Position numbers and translations under genes: made by a program
Assembly: GCF_007692705.1 (NCBI RefSeq)
Contig: NZ_REBN01000240.1
Span: 1 to 54,171, forward strand
Direction of reading: 5' to 3'
DNA length: 54,171 nucleotides
Origin: Mongoliibacter sp.
GTDB lineage: Bacteria > Bacteroidota > Bacteroidia > Cytophagales > Cyclobacteriaceae
Shown here: one piece after another, positions 1 through 7,939 of the stretch
Layout: every line of letters starts with the position of its first letter
Numbering within the stretch: the first letter of the stretch is position 1
The notes under the pieces: model-generated
Seen by the model: the letters and a program-made list of their open reading frames with translations, nothing else
The model's database searches: none
Told to the model about the DNA's origin: nothing

Positions 1-674
1 CCATGAGACATATAATCTTCACCCTCATCTCCCATGATTGGAATATTTCTGACCAGATGATAGCCGGGATTGTCAAGTGGAACAAGTATCATGCTGGCTC
101 TTTGGTATGGATTAGGGTTTTCAGGATCAGTTACCGCCATGACTATCGTAAAAGTGGCTCCATCTGCAGATGAAGTAAACCATTTGTGACCATTGATGAT
201 ATATTCATCACCAACCCGGACTGCAGTTGTAGAAAGATGTTTTGGATTACTCCCCGCATGCTGTGGCTCAGTCATTGCAAAGCAGGACCGTATTTCTCCT
301 CTTTGAAGAGGGCCTAAATATTTTTCTTTTAGCTCTTTCGATGCGAATTGGTGCATCAATTCCATATTTCCAATATCCGGAGCTTGACAATTGAATACAT
401 AATGTCCAAGGGGACTTTTTCCCAAGATTTCTGATATCCTTGCAAAATCCGTGAGGTTTAATCCTAATCCACCTTCATTTTCTGAAAGGTGGGGAGCAAA
501 AAGTCCTTCACTTTTCGCCAAATCACGAAGAGCATTTAGTTTTGGGAGTGCATTTCTAAATGAGCCATAAACTGCCTCCTGTTCAAGTGGTATAATGTGT
601 TTTTTTAGGAACTCATCATACCGGGAAAGTAATTTTTCCAAGTCGTCCCTGATCTGAATAGTTGAAAAATCCAT
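1..674 (-). CDS. Acyl-CoA dehydrogenase family protein (N-terminal part; runs off the window)
   Basis: Partial gene: the ATG is at 672-674 and about 224 residues are visible before the window edge, so the C-terminal FAD/four-helix part is missing. The translation has the alpha-helical N-terminal domain, then the flavin and substrate loop RSCFAMTEP followed by a NGHKWFTSSA segment, both diagnostic of acyl-CoA dehydrogenases; the long form resembles the ACAD10/11 type. Such flavoenzymes introduce the alpha-beta double bond into acyl-CoA thioesters in the cytoplasm. It starts 11 nt after the stop of the upstream SDR gene, so the two are very probably one operon. The substrate chain length cannot be read from the sequence. 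Confidence 0.93.
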   Translation of the reverse strand, partial: MDFSTIQIRDDLEKLLSRYDEFLKKHIIPLEQEAVYGSFRNALPKLNALRDLAKSEGLFAPHLSENEGGLGLNLTDFARISEILGKSPLGHYVFNCQAPDIGNMELMHQFASKELKEKYLGPLQRGEIRSCFAMTEPQHAGSNPKHLSTTAVRVGDEYIINGHKWFTSSADGATFTIVMAVTDPENPNPYQRASMILVPLDNPGYHLVRNIPIMGDEGEDYMSH

Positions 675-685
675 GTTATTTTGGG

Positions 686-1453
686 TTAAATTGTAAATCC
701 ACCATCTGCAGTCAAAACTATTCCTGTGGTATAGGAAGAGGCTTTTGAGGCAAGAAACAAAGCTGCTGCTCCAATTTCTTCAGGTTCACCGACACGCTTA
801 ATCGGTAAAGCTTTCATCATGTGGTTCATGATTTTCTCATTGCTCCAAAGTGCCTCTGAAAATTTGGTTTGGATCAATCCAGGGCATATCACATTCACCC
901 GGATTTTGTGATCACCCCATTCTTTAGCAAAAACCTTTGTCATGGAGATCAGCCCTGCTTTACTTACTGAATAGATACCAAGACCTTGCTCAGGGGAAAT
1001 ACCACCAATGGAAGAAATATTGATAACAGAAGCATTGGAAGAAGACCTGAGGTAAGGAAAACATAATTTCATCAGATGAAATGGTGCTTTAAGGTTGACA
1101 TCCATGATTTTATCATATGCTTCCAGACTGGTTTCATGCACCGGTCCGAAGACAGGATTGGAAGCAGCATTGTTGACCAGGACATCAATTTGACCGTAGG
1201 TTTCAATAGTTTTTTTGACAAGGTTTTCAAGGTCCTCTCCTTTGCCAACATTACAGGCTATTCCTGTGACCTCATATCCTTTTTGTTTCAATTTTGCAGC
1301 CATTTCATCCAAGGAATCCTGCTTTCTGCTAGAGATAACCACTTTGGCACCCGCTGCTGCAAATATCTCAGCGATACTGAAGCCAATTCCTTTACTAGCT
1401 CCTGTAATGAGGGCTACTTTGCCCATCAATGAAAATAATCCTGATAAATCCAT
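686..1453 (-). CDS. SDR family NAD(P)-dependent oxidoreductase
   Basis: 255-residue short-chain dehydrogenase/reductase with the classical fold: TGASKGIG cofactor loop at residues 17-24, NNA near 95, catalytic Asn120, Ser148, Tyr161 and Lys165 (YSVSK), and a PG motif near 191. An in-frame ATG 66 nt upstream would add 22 residues without family similarity and reach into the two direct repeats of the intergenic region, so I chose the ATG at 1453. It resembles DHRS4-like or 3-oxoacyl-reductase-like SDRs; the substrate is not determined. Cotranscription with the acyl-CoA dehydrogenase suggests a role in acyl or short-chain carbonyl metabolism (inference). Confidence 0.92.
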   Translation of the reverse strand: MDLSGLFSLMGKVALITGASKGIGFSIAEIFAAAGAKVVISSRKQDSLDEMAAKLKQKGYEVTGIACNVGKGEDLENLVKKTIETYGQIDVLVNNAASNPVFGPVHETSLEAYDKIMDVNLKAPFHLMKLCFPYLRSSSNASVINISSIGGISPEQGLGIYSVSKAGLISMTKVFAKEWGDHKIRVNVICPGLIQTKFSEALWSNEKIMNHMMKALPIKRVGEPEEIGAAALFLASKASSYTTGIVLTADGGFTI

Positions 1454-1510
1454 ATTATGTTGTTGGTTAAAGTCAGCTTTCAAGATAAAGAATTCTGCCT
1501 TTGATTTCCC

Positions 1511-1537
1511 ATTATGCATAGAAAAATATTATGCATA
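1511..1537. promoter_or_regulatory. Paired direct repeats, candidate operator
   Basis: Two identical 10-bp copies of ATTATGCATA lie at 1511-1520 and 1528-1537, 17 bp start to start. Each contains the perfect palindrome TATGCATA. They sit between the divergent SDR and MECR-like genes, just upstream of a candidate -7 box of the latter, which is a natural place for a dimeric regulator. The regulator is unknown; the TetR protein encoded at 2601-3302 is one candidate (inference). Confidence 0.4.
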
Positions 1538-1542
1538 CCGAG

Positions 1543-1550
1543 TATTTTTG
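1543..1550 (+). promoter_or_regulatory. Candidate Bacteroidota -7 element for the MECR-like gene
   Basis: TATTTTTG matches the Bacteroidota -7 consensus TAnnTTTG and lies 38 nt upstream of the ATG at 1589. No convincing -33 TTTG is seen at the usual distance. Confidence 0.4.
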
Positions 1551-1588
1551 TTTAACTTCAACTCATTAGAAACCCAAAAATATAGAAA

Positions 1589-2554
1589 ATGAAACAAGTG
1601 ATTTTTAAAGAAACCGGGCTGCCGGAAGATGTACTGGTACTGGAAGAAGCGGAAATACCAAAACCAAAACCCAGTGAGGTGCTCATAAGAGTGACTGCGA
1701 GAAATATCAACCCATCTGATGTAATGTTTATTAGAGGTATGTATGGCATTACACCAAAACTTCCTTCGAGTGCAGGGTTTGAGGCCGTTGGAATAGTTGA
1801 TCAAAGCGATGAAAAGGGTACAGTAGCCAAGGGTAGTAAGGTGATTTTTACAGCTATTGGTACTTGGAAGGAATATGTCTGTGCACCTGCCCAAACTGTA
1901 ATTCCAGTACCCGATCAAATGCCTGATGAAGTTGCTTGCCAAGCATTTATAAACCCTATGACGGCTTTTGGTATGTTGGAATCCTCTGGTCTTAAGGAAG
2001 GAGATTGGGTCCTTATAACTGCAGGAGCATCAGCATATGGGAAATTAGTTATCCAAATGGCTAAAAGTAAAGGTATAAAAGTGGCTTGTACGGTTCGACG
2101 TGACGAACAAAAAGGTTCTTTAGAAAAGCTAGGTGCAGACCTGGTAATCAATACTGAAAAAGAAAAACTACAAAAAGTTATCATGGAAAAAACTGGTGAT
2201 GGAGTTTCCGTGGTATTCGATGCTGTGGGAGGTGTTTTAGGTGCCAAAGCCTTGGCCAGTTTAAAAAATAACGGAAAGCTTATGGCCTTCGGCGCATTGA
2301 GTTTGGATAATATGCCAGTGAATTCAGGTTTGATGATATTCAAAAACCTTAAAATTGAAGGATTTTGGCTAACCACCTGGATAGAAAGTCTTAATAATGA
2401 AGAAAGGCAAAAAGCTTTTAAAACAGTCCTCGGATATTTGATGAAGCAGGATGTAAAAGTTGATGTGGCTGGAACTTATGCACTTGAAGAATTCAAGGAA
2501 GCTTTAGAAGCATATCAAAAACCCGGAAGAAACGGAAAGATAATTTTGAAATAA
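1589..2554 (+). CDS. Zinc-independent MDR oxidoreductase, 2-enoyl thioester reductase-like
   Basis: 321-residue medium-chain dehydrogenase/reductase lacking the zinc ligands of alcohol dehydrogenase. The N-terminal segment NPSDVMFIRGMYG (41-53) matches the 2-enoyl thioester reductase (MECR/Etr1) pattern, where the Tyr (here Tyr52) is the catalytic residue. A degenerate nucleotide-binding turn, AGASAYG, is at 145-151. The family uses NADPH to reduce trans-2-enoyl thioesters or quinones. The gene is divergent from the acyl-CoA dehydrogenase/SDR pair and ends in a strong terminator. Quinone oxidoreductase is the alternative call. Confidence 0.9.
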   Translation: MKQVIFKETGLPEDVLVLEEAEIPKPKPSEVLIRVTARNINPSDVMFIRGMYGITPKLPSSAGFEAVGIVDQSDEKGTVAKGSKVIFTAIGTWKEYVCAPAQTVIPVPDQMPDEVACQAFINPMTAFGMLESSGLKEGDWVLITAGASAYGKLVIQMAKSKGIKVACTVRRDEQKGSLEKLGADLVINTEKEKLQKVIMEKTGDGVSVVFDAVGGVLGAKALASLKNNGKLMAFGALSLDNMPVNSGLMIFKNLKIEGFWLTTWIESLNNEERQKAFKTVLGYLMKQDVKVDVAGTYALEEFKEALEAYQKPGRNGKIILK

Positions 2555-2588
2555 ACATAAAAAGCCCGACCTGCGGGCTTTTTATGTT
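2554..2588. terminator. Bidirectional intrinsic terminator
   Basis: A 15-bp perfect stem (AACATAAAAAGCCCG with its complement) encloses a 5-nt loop at 2569-2573. The A/T flanks give a U-tract on either strand, so it serves both the MDR gene (+) and the TetR gene (-), which converge here. Confidence 0.9.
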
Positions 2589-2600
2589 TTCCATCATACT

Positions 2601-3302
2601 TTAAAACAACGATGCCTGTACAACCTGAGGTTTATTAGCCTGGATTGTTCCTTTTAACATTTCCTGCATCAGTTTGACGAAACCCGGTTTCCAGTTTTCT
2701 AGGTGGATTTTAATTTCTTTTCCCTCATAGCCAACAGGACCCATTAATCTTTCATATCCTATCAACATGCTCCAAATCGTATAAAAAGTGACTTCTGCTT
2801 GTAATTCGGGCCTGATGCTTCCATCCCTCAATCCCATTGTAACCATCTGAATTCCGATTTTTCCGCAGTCATGCTGAATTTCCAATAGTTTTTGAAAGTG
2901 CTCACTTTCCAATATCAATGGATCAATTTGACGCCTTAATTCTTCATTATTATACTGCTGTACAATACCCATAAAATTTAAAATAGCAGCATAATATATT
3001 TTATTTGCCTGAGTAAAATCTATGTAAGCATGTGCTAAGTCTGTGATCATCTGCAAACCTGATTTCCCTTTAACCTTATAGATTTCTCTAAAAATCGATT
3101 TGAATTCATCAAAAGCTTTTTTGGTGACGGCCATATAAAGGTCTTCCTTATTTTTAAAATAAAAATAGGTAAGCCCCTTTGAAATACCTGCCTCTTTGGC
3201 GACATCTTCCATTTTGGTAGAAGCAAAACCTTTGGTGGTGAAAAGCTTGATGGCTACGTCTAAAATAAGTTTACTCTTCTTTTCTCTTGCAGAAATAGGC
3301 AT
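2601..3302 (-). CDS. TetR/AcrR family transcriptional regulator
   Basis: 233 residues. The N-terminal helix-turn-helix spans roughly residues 9-58 (signature segments DVAKEAGISKGLTYFYF and KNKEDLY), followed by an all-helical ligand-binding domain without recognisable sequence conservation. TetR proteins are repressors released by a small ligand. The neighbours handle acyl-CoA-like substrates, so a FadR-like fatty-acid sensor is a reasonable inference. A TATCTTTG box lies 27-34 nt upstream of the ATG. Confidence 0.93.
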   Translation of the reverse strand: MPISAREKKSKLILDVAIKLFTTKGFASTKMEDVAKEAGISKGLTYFYFKNKEDLYMAVTKKAFDEFKSIFREIYKVKGKSGLQMITDLAHAYIDFTQANKIYYAAILNFMGIVQQYNNEELRRQIDPLILESEHFQKLLEIQHDCGKIGIQMVTMGLRDGSIRPELQAEVTFYTIWSMLIGYERLMGPVGYEGKEIKIHLENWKPGFVKLMQEMLKGTIQANKPQVVQASLF

Positions 3303-3328
3303 GATGAATATTGGATATGAACAATAGT

Positions 3329-3336
3329 CAAAGATA
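3329..3336 (-). promoter_or_regulatory. Candidate -7 element of the TetR gene
   Basis: TATCTTTG on the minus strand matches TAnnTTTG and lies 27 nt before the start codon, leaving a short leader. Confidence 0.45.
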
Positions 3337-3417
3337 TTAAACCCCGTTCAATAATAAGGGGAGAAATTTTAAATTATCAGTAAAGTATTGAAAGACAGAA
3401 GAGAATTTTTTTTGGTG

Positions 3418-4041
3418 TTAATCCAATACGCAATCCACAAAAGCATCCCACTGTCCATCATCAAGTCTGTTTCGGATATTTTCGATATAAGTCCTCAAAC
3501 AAGTCCTTAATTCGTCACCATAAGATTCTTTGAGTTCTAAAAGTTCAGCACGAAACCTATTCCTTAACTCATTTAGCTGCGTCAGCAAACTGGAAGTATT
3601 ACCCTGGTGGTTGGCGATCAATTGCTTTCTCTGGGCTTCCATATTCTGAAGAAGACTGGAAAAATCTCCTCGATAGTTTCTGGTCACTCTATTCCTACAC
3701 GCGCTGAAATTATTTGTCGCTCCTCTAATTTGATTGAGTTGAGGAAGACTCAGTCCAATTGACTGAAAACAATTGAAAAGATTGCCTTTATTTCCTTCTA
3801 AGCTATTGGCATCTGTTCGGGAAACACCATAAATACCATGAAGACCTTCATTTTTGTCCTCATAAGCCCTGTTTTGGTCTCCACCCTCAACTTCAAACTC
3901 AAAAAATGTCTGATGAAGCACATCAGTGATTTTATCTATTTCAGACTCAATTCTAGTTTCATCAATTGGGTCTAAATCTGATTTGGATTGACAACTGACA
4001 ATCAAAAAAATCAAGATAATAAGTTCATATCCGTTTTTCAT
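3418..4041 (-). CDS. Hypothetical lipoprotein with helical C-terminal region
   Basis: I do not recognise a family. The start at 4041 (or the adjacent ATG at 4044) gives a lipoprotein signal: a short basic N-terminus, a hydrophobic core and a lipobox ending IVSC, followed by a Ser/Asp-rich stretch. A longer form starting at 4065 is unlikely because a TATATTTG promoter element at 4063-4070 overlaps it. The mature protein is about 190 residues; its second half is rich in Arg, Glu and Leu and probably forms long helices. It carries four Cys residues in the mature part, which may form disulfides. No terminator is visible downstream. Confidence 0.75.
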   Translation of the reverse strand: MKNGYELIILIFLIVSCQSKSDLDPIDETRIESEIDKITDVLHQTFFEFEVEGGDQNRAYEDKNEGLHGIYGVSRTDANSLEGNKGNLFNCFQSIGLSLPQLNQIRGATNNFSACRNRVTRNYRGDFSSLLQNMEAQRKQLIANHQGNTSSLLTQLNELRNRFRAELLELKESYGDELRTCLRTYIENIRNRLDDGQWDAFVDCVLD

Positions 4042-4062
4042 CATAAAAGTCATTTTTTGAAT

Positions 4063-4070
4063 CAAATATA
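4063..4070 (-). promoter_or_regulatory. Candidate -7 element of the 3418-4041 lipoprotein gene
   Basis: TATATTTG on the minus strand, a perfect TAnnTTTG, 22 nt before the ATG at 4041. It helps decide the start: initiation at 4065 would be upstream of the expected transcript start. Confidence 0.5.
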
Positions 4071-4112
4071 AAAAAATGATACCTTAATTTTTGATTTAGT
4101 AGCGTTTTTTAA

Positions 4113-4140
4113 AGAAAAAAAAGCCCTCCGAAGAGGGGTT
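4113..4140 (-). terminator. Intrinsic terminator of tyrS with UUCG tetraloop
   Basis: On the minus strand a CCCTC/GAGGG stem (paired bases 4124-4128 and 4133-4137) closes a C(TTCG)G tetraloop and is followed by a run of T residues. It begins right after the tyrS stop codon at 4144. Confidence 0.9.
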
Positions 4141-4143
4141 TTA

Positions 4144-5436
4144 TTACTGTATTTCCATGATATAGTAATTTTTCTTTCCTTTTTGTACCAAAAGGTATTT
4201 GCCTTGGAGCAAAGCAAATGATGCCGAGGCATTTGGATCTGTCAATTTTTCCTTATTTATAGAAACTCCTCCTCCTTGGATCATTTTTCTCGCTTCTCCT
4301 TTGGAATTGAAAATGATCCCTGAAGCTTGTTCAGACAAGAGGTCTACTACGTTTTGAGTGGACTCATAGTCTTGTCTGGTAAGTTTAGCCTGAGGCACCC
4401 CTTCAAAGACCTGAAGAAAGGTACGCTCATCCAGCGCTGCAAGTTCCTCTGTAGAAGATTTTCCAAAAAGAATGGAGGATGCTTTCAATGCCATTTCATA
4501 TTCTTTTTCACCATGAACCATAATGGTTACTTGCCGGGCAATCTCTTTTTGAAGGCTTCGCATATGTGGCGCTTCTGCATGTTCCTTTTCTAGGTTTTCA
4601 ATGGAAATTTTATCCATGGTGGTGAAAATCCGGATGTATTTGGCAGCATCTTCATCTGAAACATTCAGCCAAAATTGATAGAATGCATAAGGAGATGTTT
4701 TATTAGCGTCTAGCCATACTGAACCCCCTTCGGTTTTCCCAAACTTAGAACCATCTGCTTTGGTGATCAAAGGTACAGTGAGGGCAAATGCAGAACCTCC
4801 GGATATTTTTCGGATCATTTCAGTTCCTGTAACTATATTTCCCCATTGATCCGAACCTCCCAACTGAATACTTACACCCTCATTTTTCCACAAGTGGTAA
4901 AAATCATATCCTTGTATAAGTTGGTAAGAAAACTCTGTAAAGGAAAGTCCATTTCCATCTTCCAACCTTCTTTTGACAGAATCTTTGGCCATCATATAAT
5001 TGACCGTGATATGTTTACCTACATCCCTGATGAACTCTAGGAAGCTGAATTGAGACATCCAATCGTAGTTATTGACTAACTCAGCTTTATTGGAGCTACC
5101 TTCTGTGAAATCCAGAAACTTGGCAAGTTGGTTTTTTAAACAAGCTACATTGTGATCTAATGTAGCTGCGTCCAACAAATTTCTTTCAGAAGATTTGAAA
5201 GAAGGATCACCGATCATTCCAGTAGCACCACCGACCAATGCAAAGGGTTTGTGTCCAGCTCTTTGGAAGTGCAGGAGTGTCATGACTCCAACCAAATGCC
5301 CTATATGCAAAGAATCTGCTGTAGGATCGAAGCCAAGATAAGCTGAGGCAGTACCTTTATTCAGGTGTTCCTCTATTTCAGGTGTCATGTCCTGAAGCAT
5401 TCCTCTCCAGCGCAGTTCTTCTATAAAATTGTTCAT
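4144..5436 (-). CDS. tyrS: Tyrosine--tRNA ligase
   Basis: 430 residues, normal for bacterial TyrRS. It charges tRNA-Tyr in the cytoplasm. The class I signatures are present: LHIGH at residues 43-47, and KFGKT at 231-235 in place of KMSKS. The tyrosine-pocket motif YQLIQGYDF is near 171-179 and GGSDQWGN near 193-200. The last 75 or so residues form the S4 RNA-binding domain. A TATATTTG promoter box lies upstream at 5463-5470 and a UUCG terminator follows. It appears to be a single-gene transcript. Confidence 0.98.
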   Translation of the reverse strand: MNNFIEELRWRGMLQDMTPEIEEHLNKGTASAYLGFDPTADSLHIGHLVGVMTLLHFQRAGHKPFALVGGATGMIGDPSFKSSERNLLDAATLDHNVACLKNQLAKFLDFTEGSSNKAELVNNYDWMSQFSFLEFIRDVGKHITVNYMMAKDSVKRRLEDGNGLSFTEFSYQLIQGYDFYHLWKNEGVSIQLGGSDQWGNIVTGTEMIRKISGGSAFALTVPLITKADGSKFGKTEGGSVWLDANKTSPYAFYQFWLNVSDEDAAKYIRIFTTMDKISIENLEKEHAEAPHMRSLQKEIARQVTIMVHGEKEYEMALKASSILFGKSSTEELAALDERTFLQVFEGVPQAKLTRQDYESTQNVVDLLSEQASGIIFNSKGEARKMIQGGGVSINKEKLTDPNASASFALLQGKYLLVQKGKKNYYIMEIQ

Positions 5437-5462
5437 GTCAATTCGTTGATTTTTTCAAGCTG

Positions 5463-5470
5463 CAAATATA
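5463..5470 (-). promoter_or_regulatory. Candidate -7 element of tyrS
   Basis: TATATTTG on the minus strand matches TAnnTTTG, 27 nt before the tyrS ATG. No T-box-like leader is possible in this short space. Confidence 0.5.
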
Positions 5471-5586
5471 GGTTTTTAGCCAAGAGTAGGAAAATATGAA
5501 TTGTAATTGATTAATATGCGAATTACAGTTATTCACAGTCCTTGAGAAATCTCTAATTTTGGATAAATATTCAGGTACTGATCTTA

Positions 5587-5617
5587 ATAAAAAAAAAACA
5601 GCCGAGGCTGCCTTTTT
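5587..5617 (-). terminator. Intrinsic terminator of the aldo/keto reductase gene
   Basis: A CAGC/GCTG core with a CTCG loop is extended by G-T wobble and A-T pairs, followed on the minus strand by a run of about ten T residues. It lies 25 nt after the reductase stop codon. Confidence 0.75.
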
Positions 5618-5641
5618 CAAATCATTCTACCTGTTGGATTA

Positions 5642-6661
5642 TCAGCTTTTCAGAATTTTTTCTATTGCTGAAATCTCCTCCGACGAGAATTTGGTATTGC
5701 CTGTTGCTTTTACATTGTCTGCGAGTTGTGAGGCTTTGCTGACGCCTACAAGGACAGTGGTGATGCGCTCGTCTTTAAGCAGCCATGCAATAGCCATCTG
5801 GGCCATACTTTGAGCTCTATTTTGAGCGATTTCATTCAAAGCTTTGACTTTGGAAATGACTTCAGCAGTGACTTGATCTTCTTTTAAGTACCTTCCGTCT
5901 TTGGCTACCCGACTGTCTTTGGGGATTCCTTTTAGGTATTTGTCTGTCAGAATACCCTGTTCTAGAGGTGAAAATGCAATAGCCCCAACACCTTCTTGTT
6001 CCAAGACATCCAAAAGTCCATCTTCAACCCATCTATCCATCATGCTATATCTGGGCTGGTGAATCAATAGGGGAGTCCCAAGGTTTTCGAGGATACGAAC
6101 AGCTTTTGCAGTGTCTCTTGCATCATATTGGGAAATTCCTACATACAAAGCTTTGCCTTGTCTGACGATTTGATCTAAAGCAGCCATTGTCTCTTCCAAA
6201 GGCGTATCAGGGTCAGGTCTATGATGATAAAAAATATCCACGTAATCTAGACCCATCCTTTTGAGACTCTGGTCAAGAGAGGCGATCAGATACTTCTTTG
6301 AACCATGGTTTCCATAAGGTCCTGGCCACATATCCCATCCAGCCTTGGTAGAAATGATGAGTTCATCTCTTAAGCTACTGAAATCTTTTTGCATAATTCT
6401 ACCAAAATTTTCTTCGGCAGAACCATAAGGAGGTCCATAGTTATTGGCTAAATCAAAATGTGTTATTCCTAAATCAAATGCTGTCCTTAGTATAGTTCTT
6501 GCATTTTTGAAATCCGCATCGTGACCAAAGTTATGCCAAAGTCCTAATGAAATCTCAGGAAGTAAAATCCCACTTTTGCCACATCGACGGAATGGCATTT
6601 CGTTGTAGCGGCCTTCATTTGGTAAATAGGTTTTAAGAGGTTCGTGATCGTTTATTTTCAT
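5642..6661 (-). CDS. Aldo/keto reductase, L-glyceraldehyde 3-phosphate reductase type
   Basis: 339 residues of the AKR TIM-barrel family. The catalytic tetrad is visible: Asp70, Tyr75 (NNYGPPYGSAE), Lys106 (STKAGWDMWPG) and a His in YHHRPD near 146-147. The GPPYGSAE and MWPGPYG motifs are those of the YghZ/Gpr subfamily related to the Kv-beta proteins, which reduce L-glyceraldehyde 3-phosphate and methylglyoxal with NADPH. It is downstream of the patatin gene on the same strand with a 115-nt gap, so it may or may not be cotranscribed. Confidence 0.93.
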   Translation of the reverse strand: MKINDHEPLKTYLPNEGRYNEMPFRRCGKSGILLPEISLGLWHNFGHDADFKNARTILRTAFDLGITHFDLANNYGPPYGSAEENFGRIMQKDFSSLRDELIISTKAGWDMWPGPYGNHGSKKYLIASLDQSLKRMGLDYVDIFYHHRPDPDTPLEETMAALDQIVRQGKALYVGISQYDARDTAKAVRILENLGTPLLIHQPRYSMMDRWVEDGLLDVLEQEGVGAIAFSPLEQGILTDKYLKGIPKDSRVAKDGRYLKEDQVTAEVISKVKALNEIAQNRAQSMAQMAIAWLLKDERITTVLVGVSKASQLADNVKATGNTKFSSEEISAIEKILKS

Positions 6662-6776
6662 GTGATTGTAATTTTTTTTCTGTAGTCAAAACCTTTCTCG
6701 CCCAAAAAACGGGACTGTAGAATCTCGAATGGGGTGATATTTATCCTGCCTTTGAGGTGTTTCCAGTAGCTGGATT

Positions 6777-7805
6777 TCAGGTTTCTACTTTGTTTGCTAT
6801 TAGTTTATCAACAACAATATTGATTTTTTCCGGATTATCCTTCACAAATTTGATAGCTGCATCTCTAAGGGCATCCATATTTTTCTTGCTGGCATCGTCC
6901 ATATTCGGACTGGCCTCGTGTAAATCCGGCTCTAACCTCATAAATCCATCTTGGTTTTTTCCTGCATCAAAAAGCCATTCCAATTGGTGTGAAACGGTCT
7001 CGGAATTACCTGACATCATAATATCAATCAATGGTTTTATCCATTGGACAAGACCAAAATTTTTTGCTCGGTCATATGGGAAGGGCTCTTTGACGCAGCC
7101 TGTTCCCAAAGAAATCATAAACATGTCCTTGGATGTTGGTTTTTCGATGTTATCAAAATCACATTTCCTTACTTCTGCATAAGCGCACATAGCTGGATTA
7201 TTGGCAAATACACCTCCATCAATAAGGGGGTAAGATGCTCCAAAACGTGATTTGATAAGTGCTGCTTCAAAATAGGTAGGGGCAGCAGCGGTAGCTTGGG
7301 CTACATCACGGATGTAGAAATCATGTGATATATCGTCACATGCTTTTCCCCACTTGAAAAAAGTAGCTTTACGACTTTCAATATCATAAGCAGTAAATAA
7401 ACATGGCCTAAGCATTTCACTCAAATAAGTGTCGCCGAAATATTCTTTTAGCGCTTTTTTAAGGTTTTCATTAGGGTATTTTTCTTCTCTAACCCCGAAT
7501 AAAGTCCTCAATCTGTGACCTAAAGGTTTACGGAAAATAGCCCCCCCGTTTTCATGGTAAAGGTTGACGACCTCTTCCATGGAAAACTTAGGTCTTTCGG
7601 GTGCAAGAGGATCGGGTGTCAACATCCCACAACCCAATATCCCACCTGTGCTGGTACCTGCTACAAAATCAATGAAGTCCACCAGTCTTGCCTGTGGATT
7701 ACTTGTCTTTTCTTGTATTTTTTCTTCAATCAACTGTAAGATAGTGCCTGGTATGATCCCCCGGATTCCACCACCGTCTATGCATAATATTGCAACTTTC
7801 TTCAT
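6777..7805 (-). CDS. Patatin-like phospholipase
   Basis: 342 residues. The patatin signatures are in order: oxyanion loop DGGGIRG at 10-16, nucleophile elbow GTSTGG with Ser52, and the dyad Asp196 in DGG followed by VFANNP. Patatins are Ser-Asp lipid acyl hydrolases. No signal peptide is visible, so a cytoplasmic or membrane-associated site is likely. Its length is typical of CapV/plant-patatin-like single-domain enzymes, but no nucleotide cyclase or other defence gene is nearby. It lies between the YfcC carrier and the aldo/keto reductase, all on the minus strand. Confidence 0.94.
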   Translation of the reverse strand: MKKVAILCIDGGGIRGIIPGTILQLIEEKIQEKTSNPQARLVDFIDFVAGTSTGGILGCGMLTPDPLAPERPKFSMEEVVNLYHENGGAIFRKPLGHRLRTLFGVREEKYPNENLKKALKEYFGDTYLSEMLRPCLFTAYDIESRKATFFKWGKACDDISHDFYIRDVAQATAAAPTYFEAALIKSRFGASYPLIDGGVFANNPAMCAYAEVRKCDFDNIEKPTSKDMFMISLGTGCVKEPFPYDRAKNFGLVQWIKPLIDIMMSGNSETVSHQLEWLFDAGKNQDGFMRLEPDLHEASPNMDDASKKNMDALRDAAIKFVKDNPEKINIVVDKLIANKVET

Positions 7806-7939
7806 GGCTTTAAAAATTTATGGTTAGTGAAAATTTAGTTACATGTACTTAAATGTAAGTAAATCAGATACAAAAGGCCAATAATGACAGTATATATCTG
7901 TGCAGAAGTTACTGACTGATGTGCAGATACCCTGAGGTA

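Noticed and set aside
5438-5620. Short ORF on the minus strand between tyrS and the aldo/keto reductase
   Set aside because: It covers the reductase terminator and the tyrS promoter box and has no signal or family similarity; chance reading frame.
6777-7805. Patatin-like protein as a CBASS CapV effector
   Set aside because: No CD-NTase, Cap2/Cap3 or other defence gene lies nearby; it is flanked by a carrier and an aldo/keto reductase, so it is called a standalone patatin-like lipase.
7839-7858. TTACAT...ATGTAA inverted repeat between the patatin and carrier genes
   Set aside because: Six-bp arms in AT-rich DNA, single occurrence, no promoter context; not distinguishable from chance.
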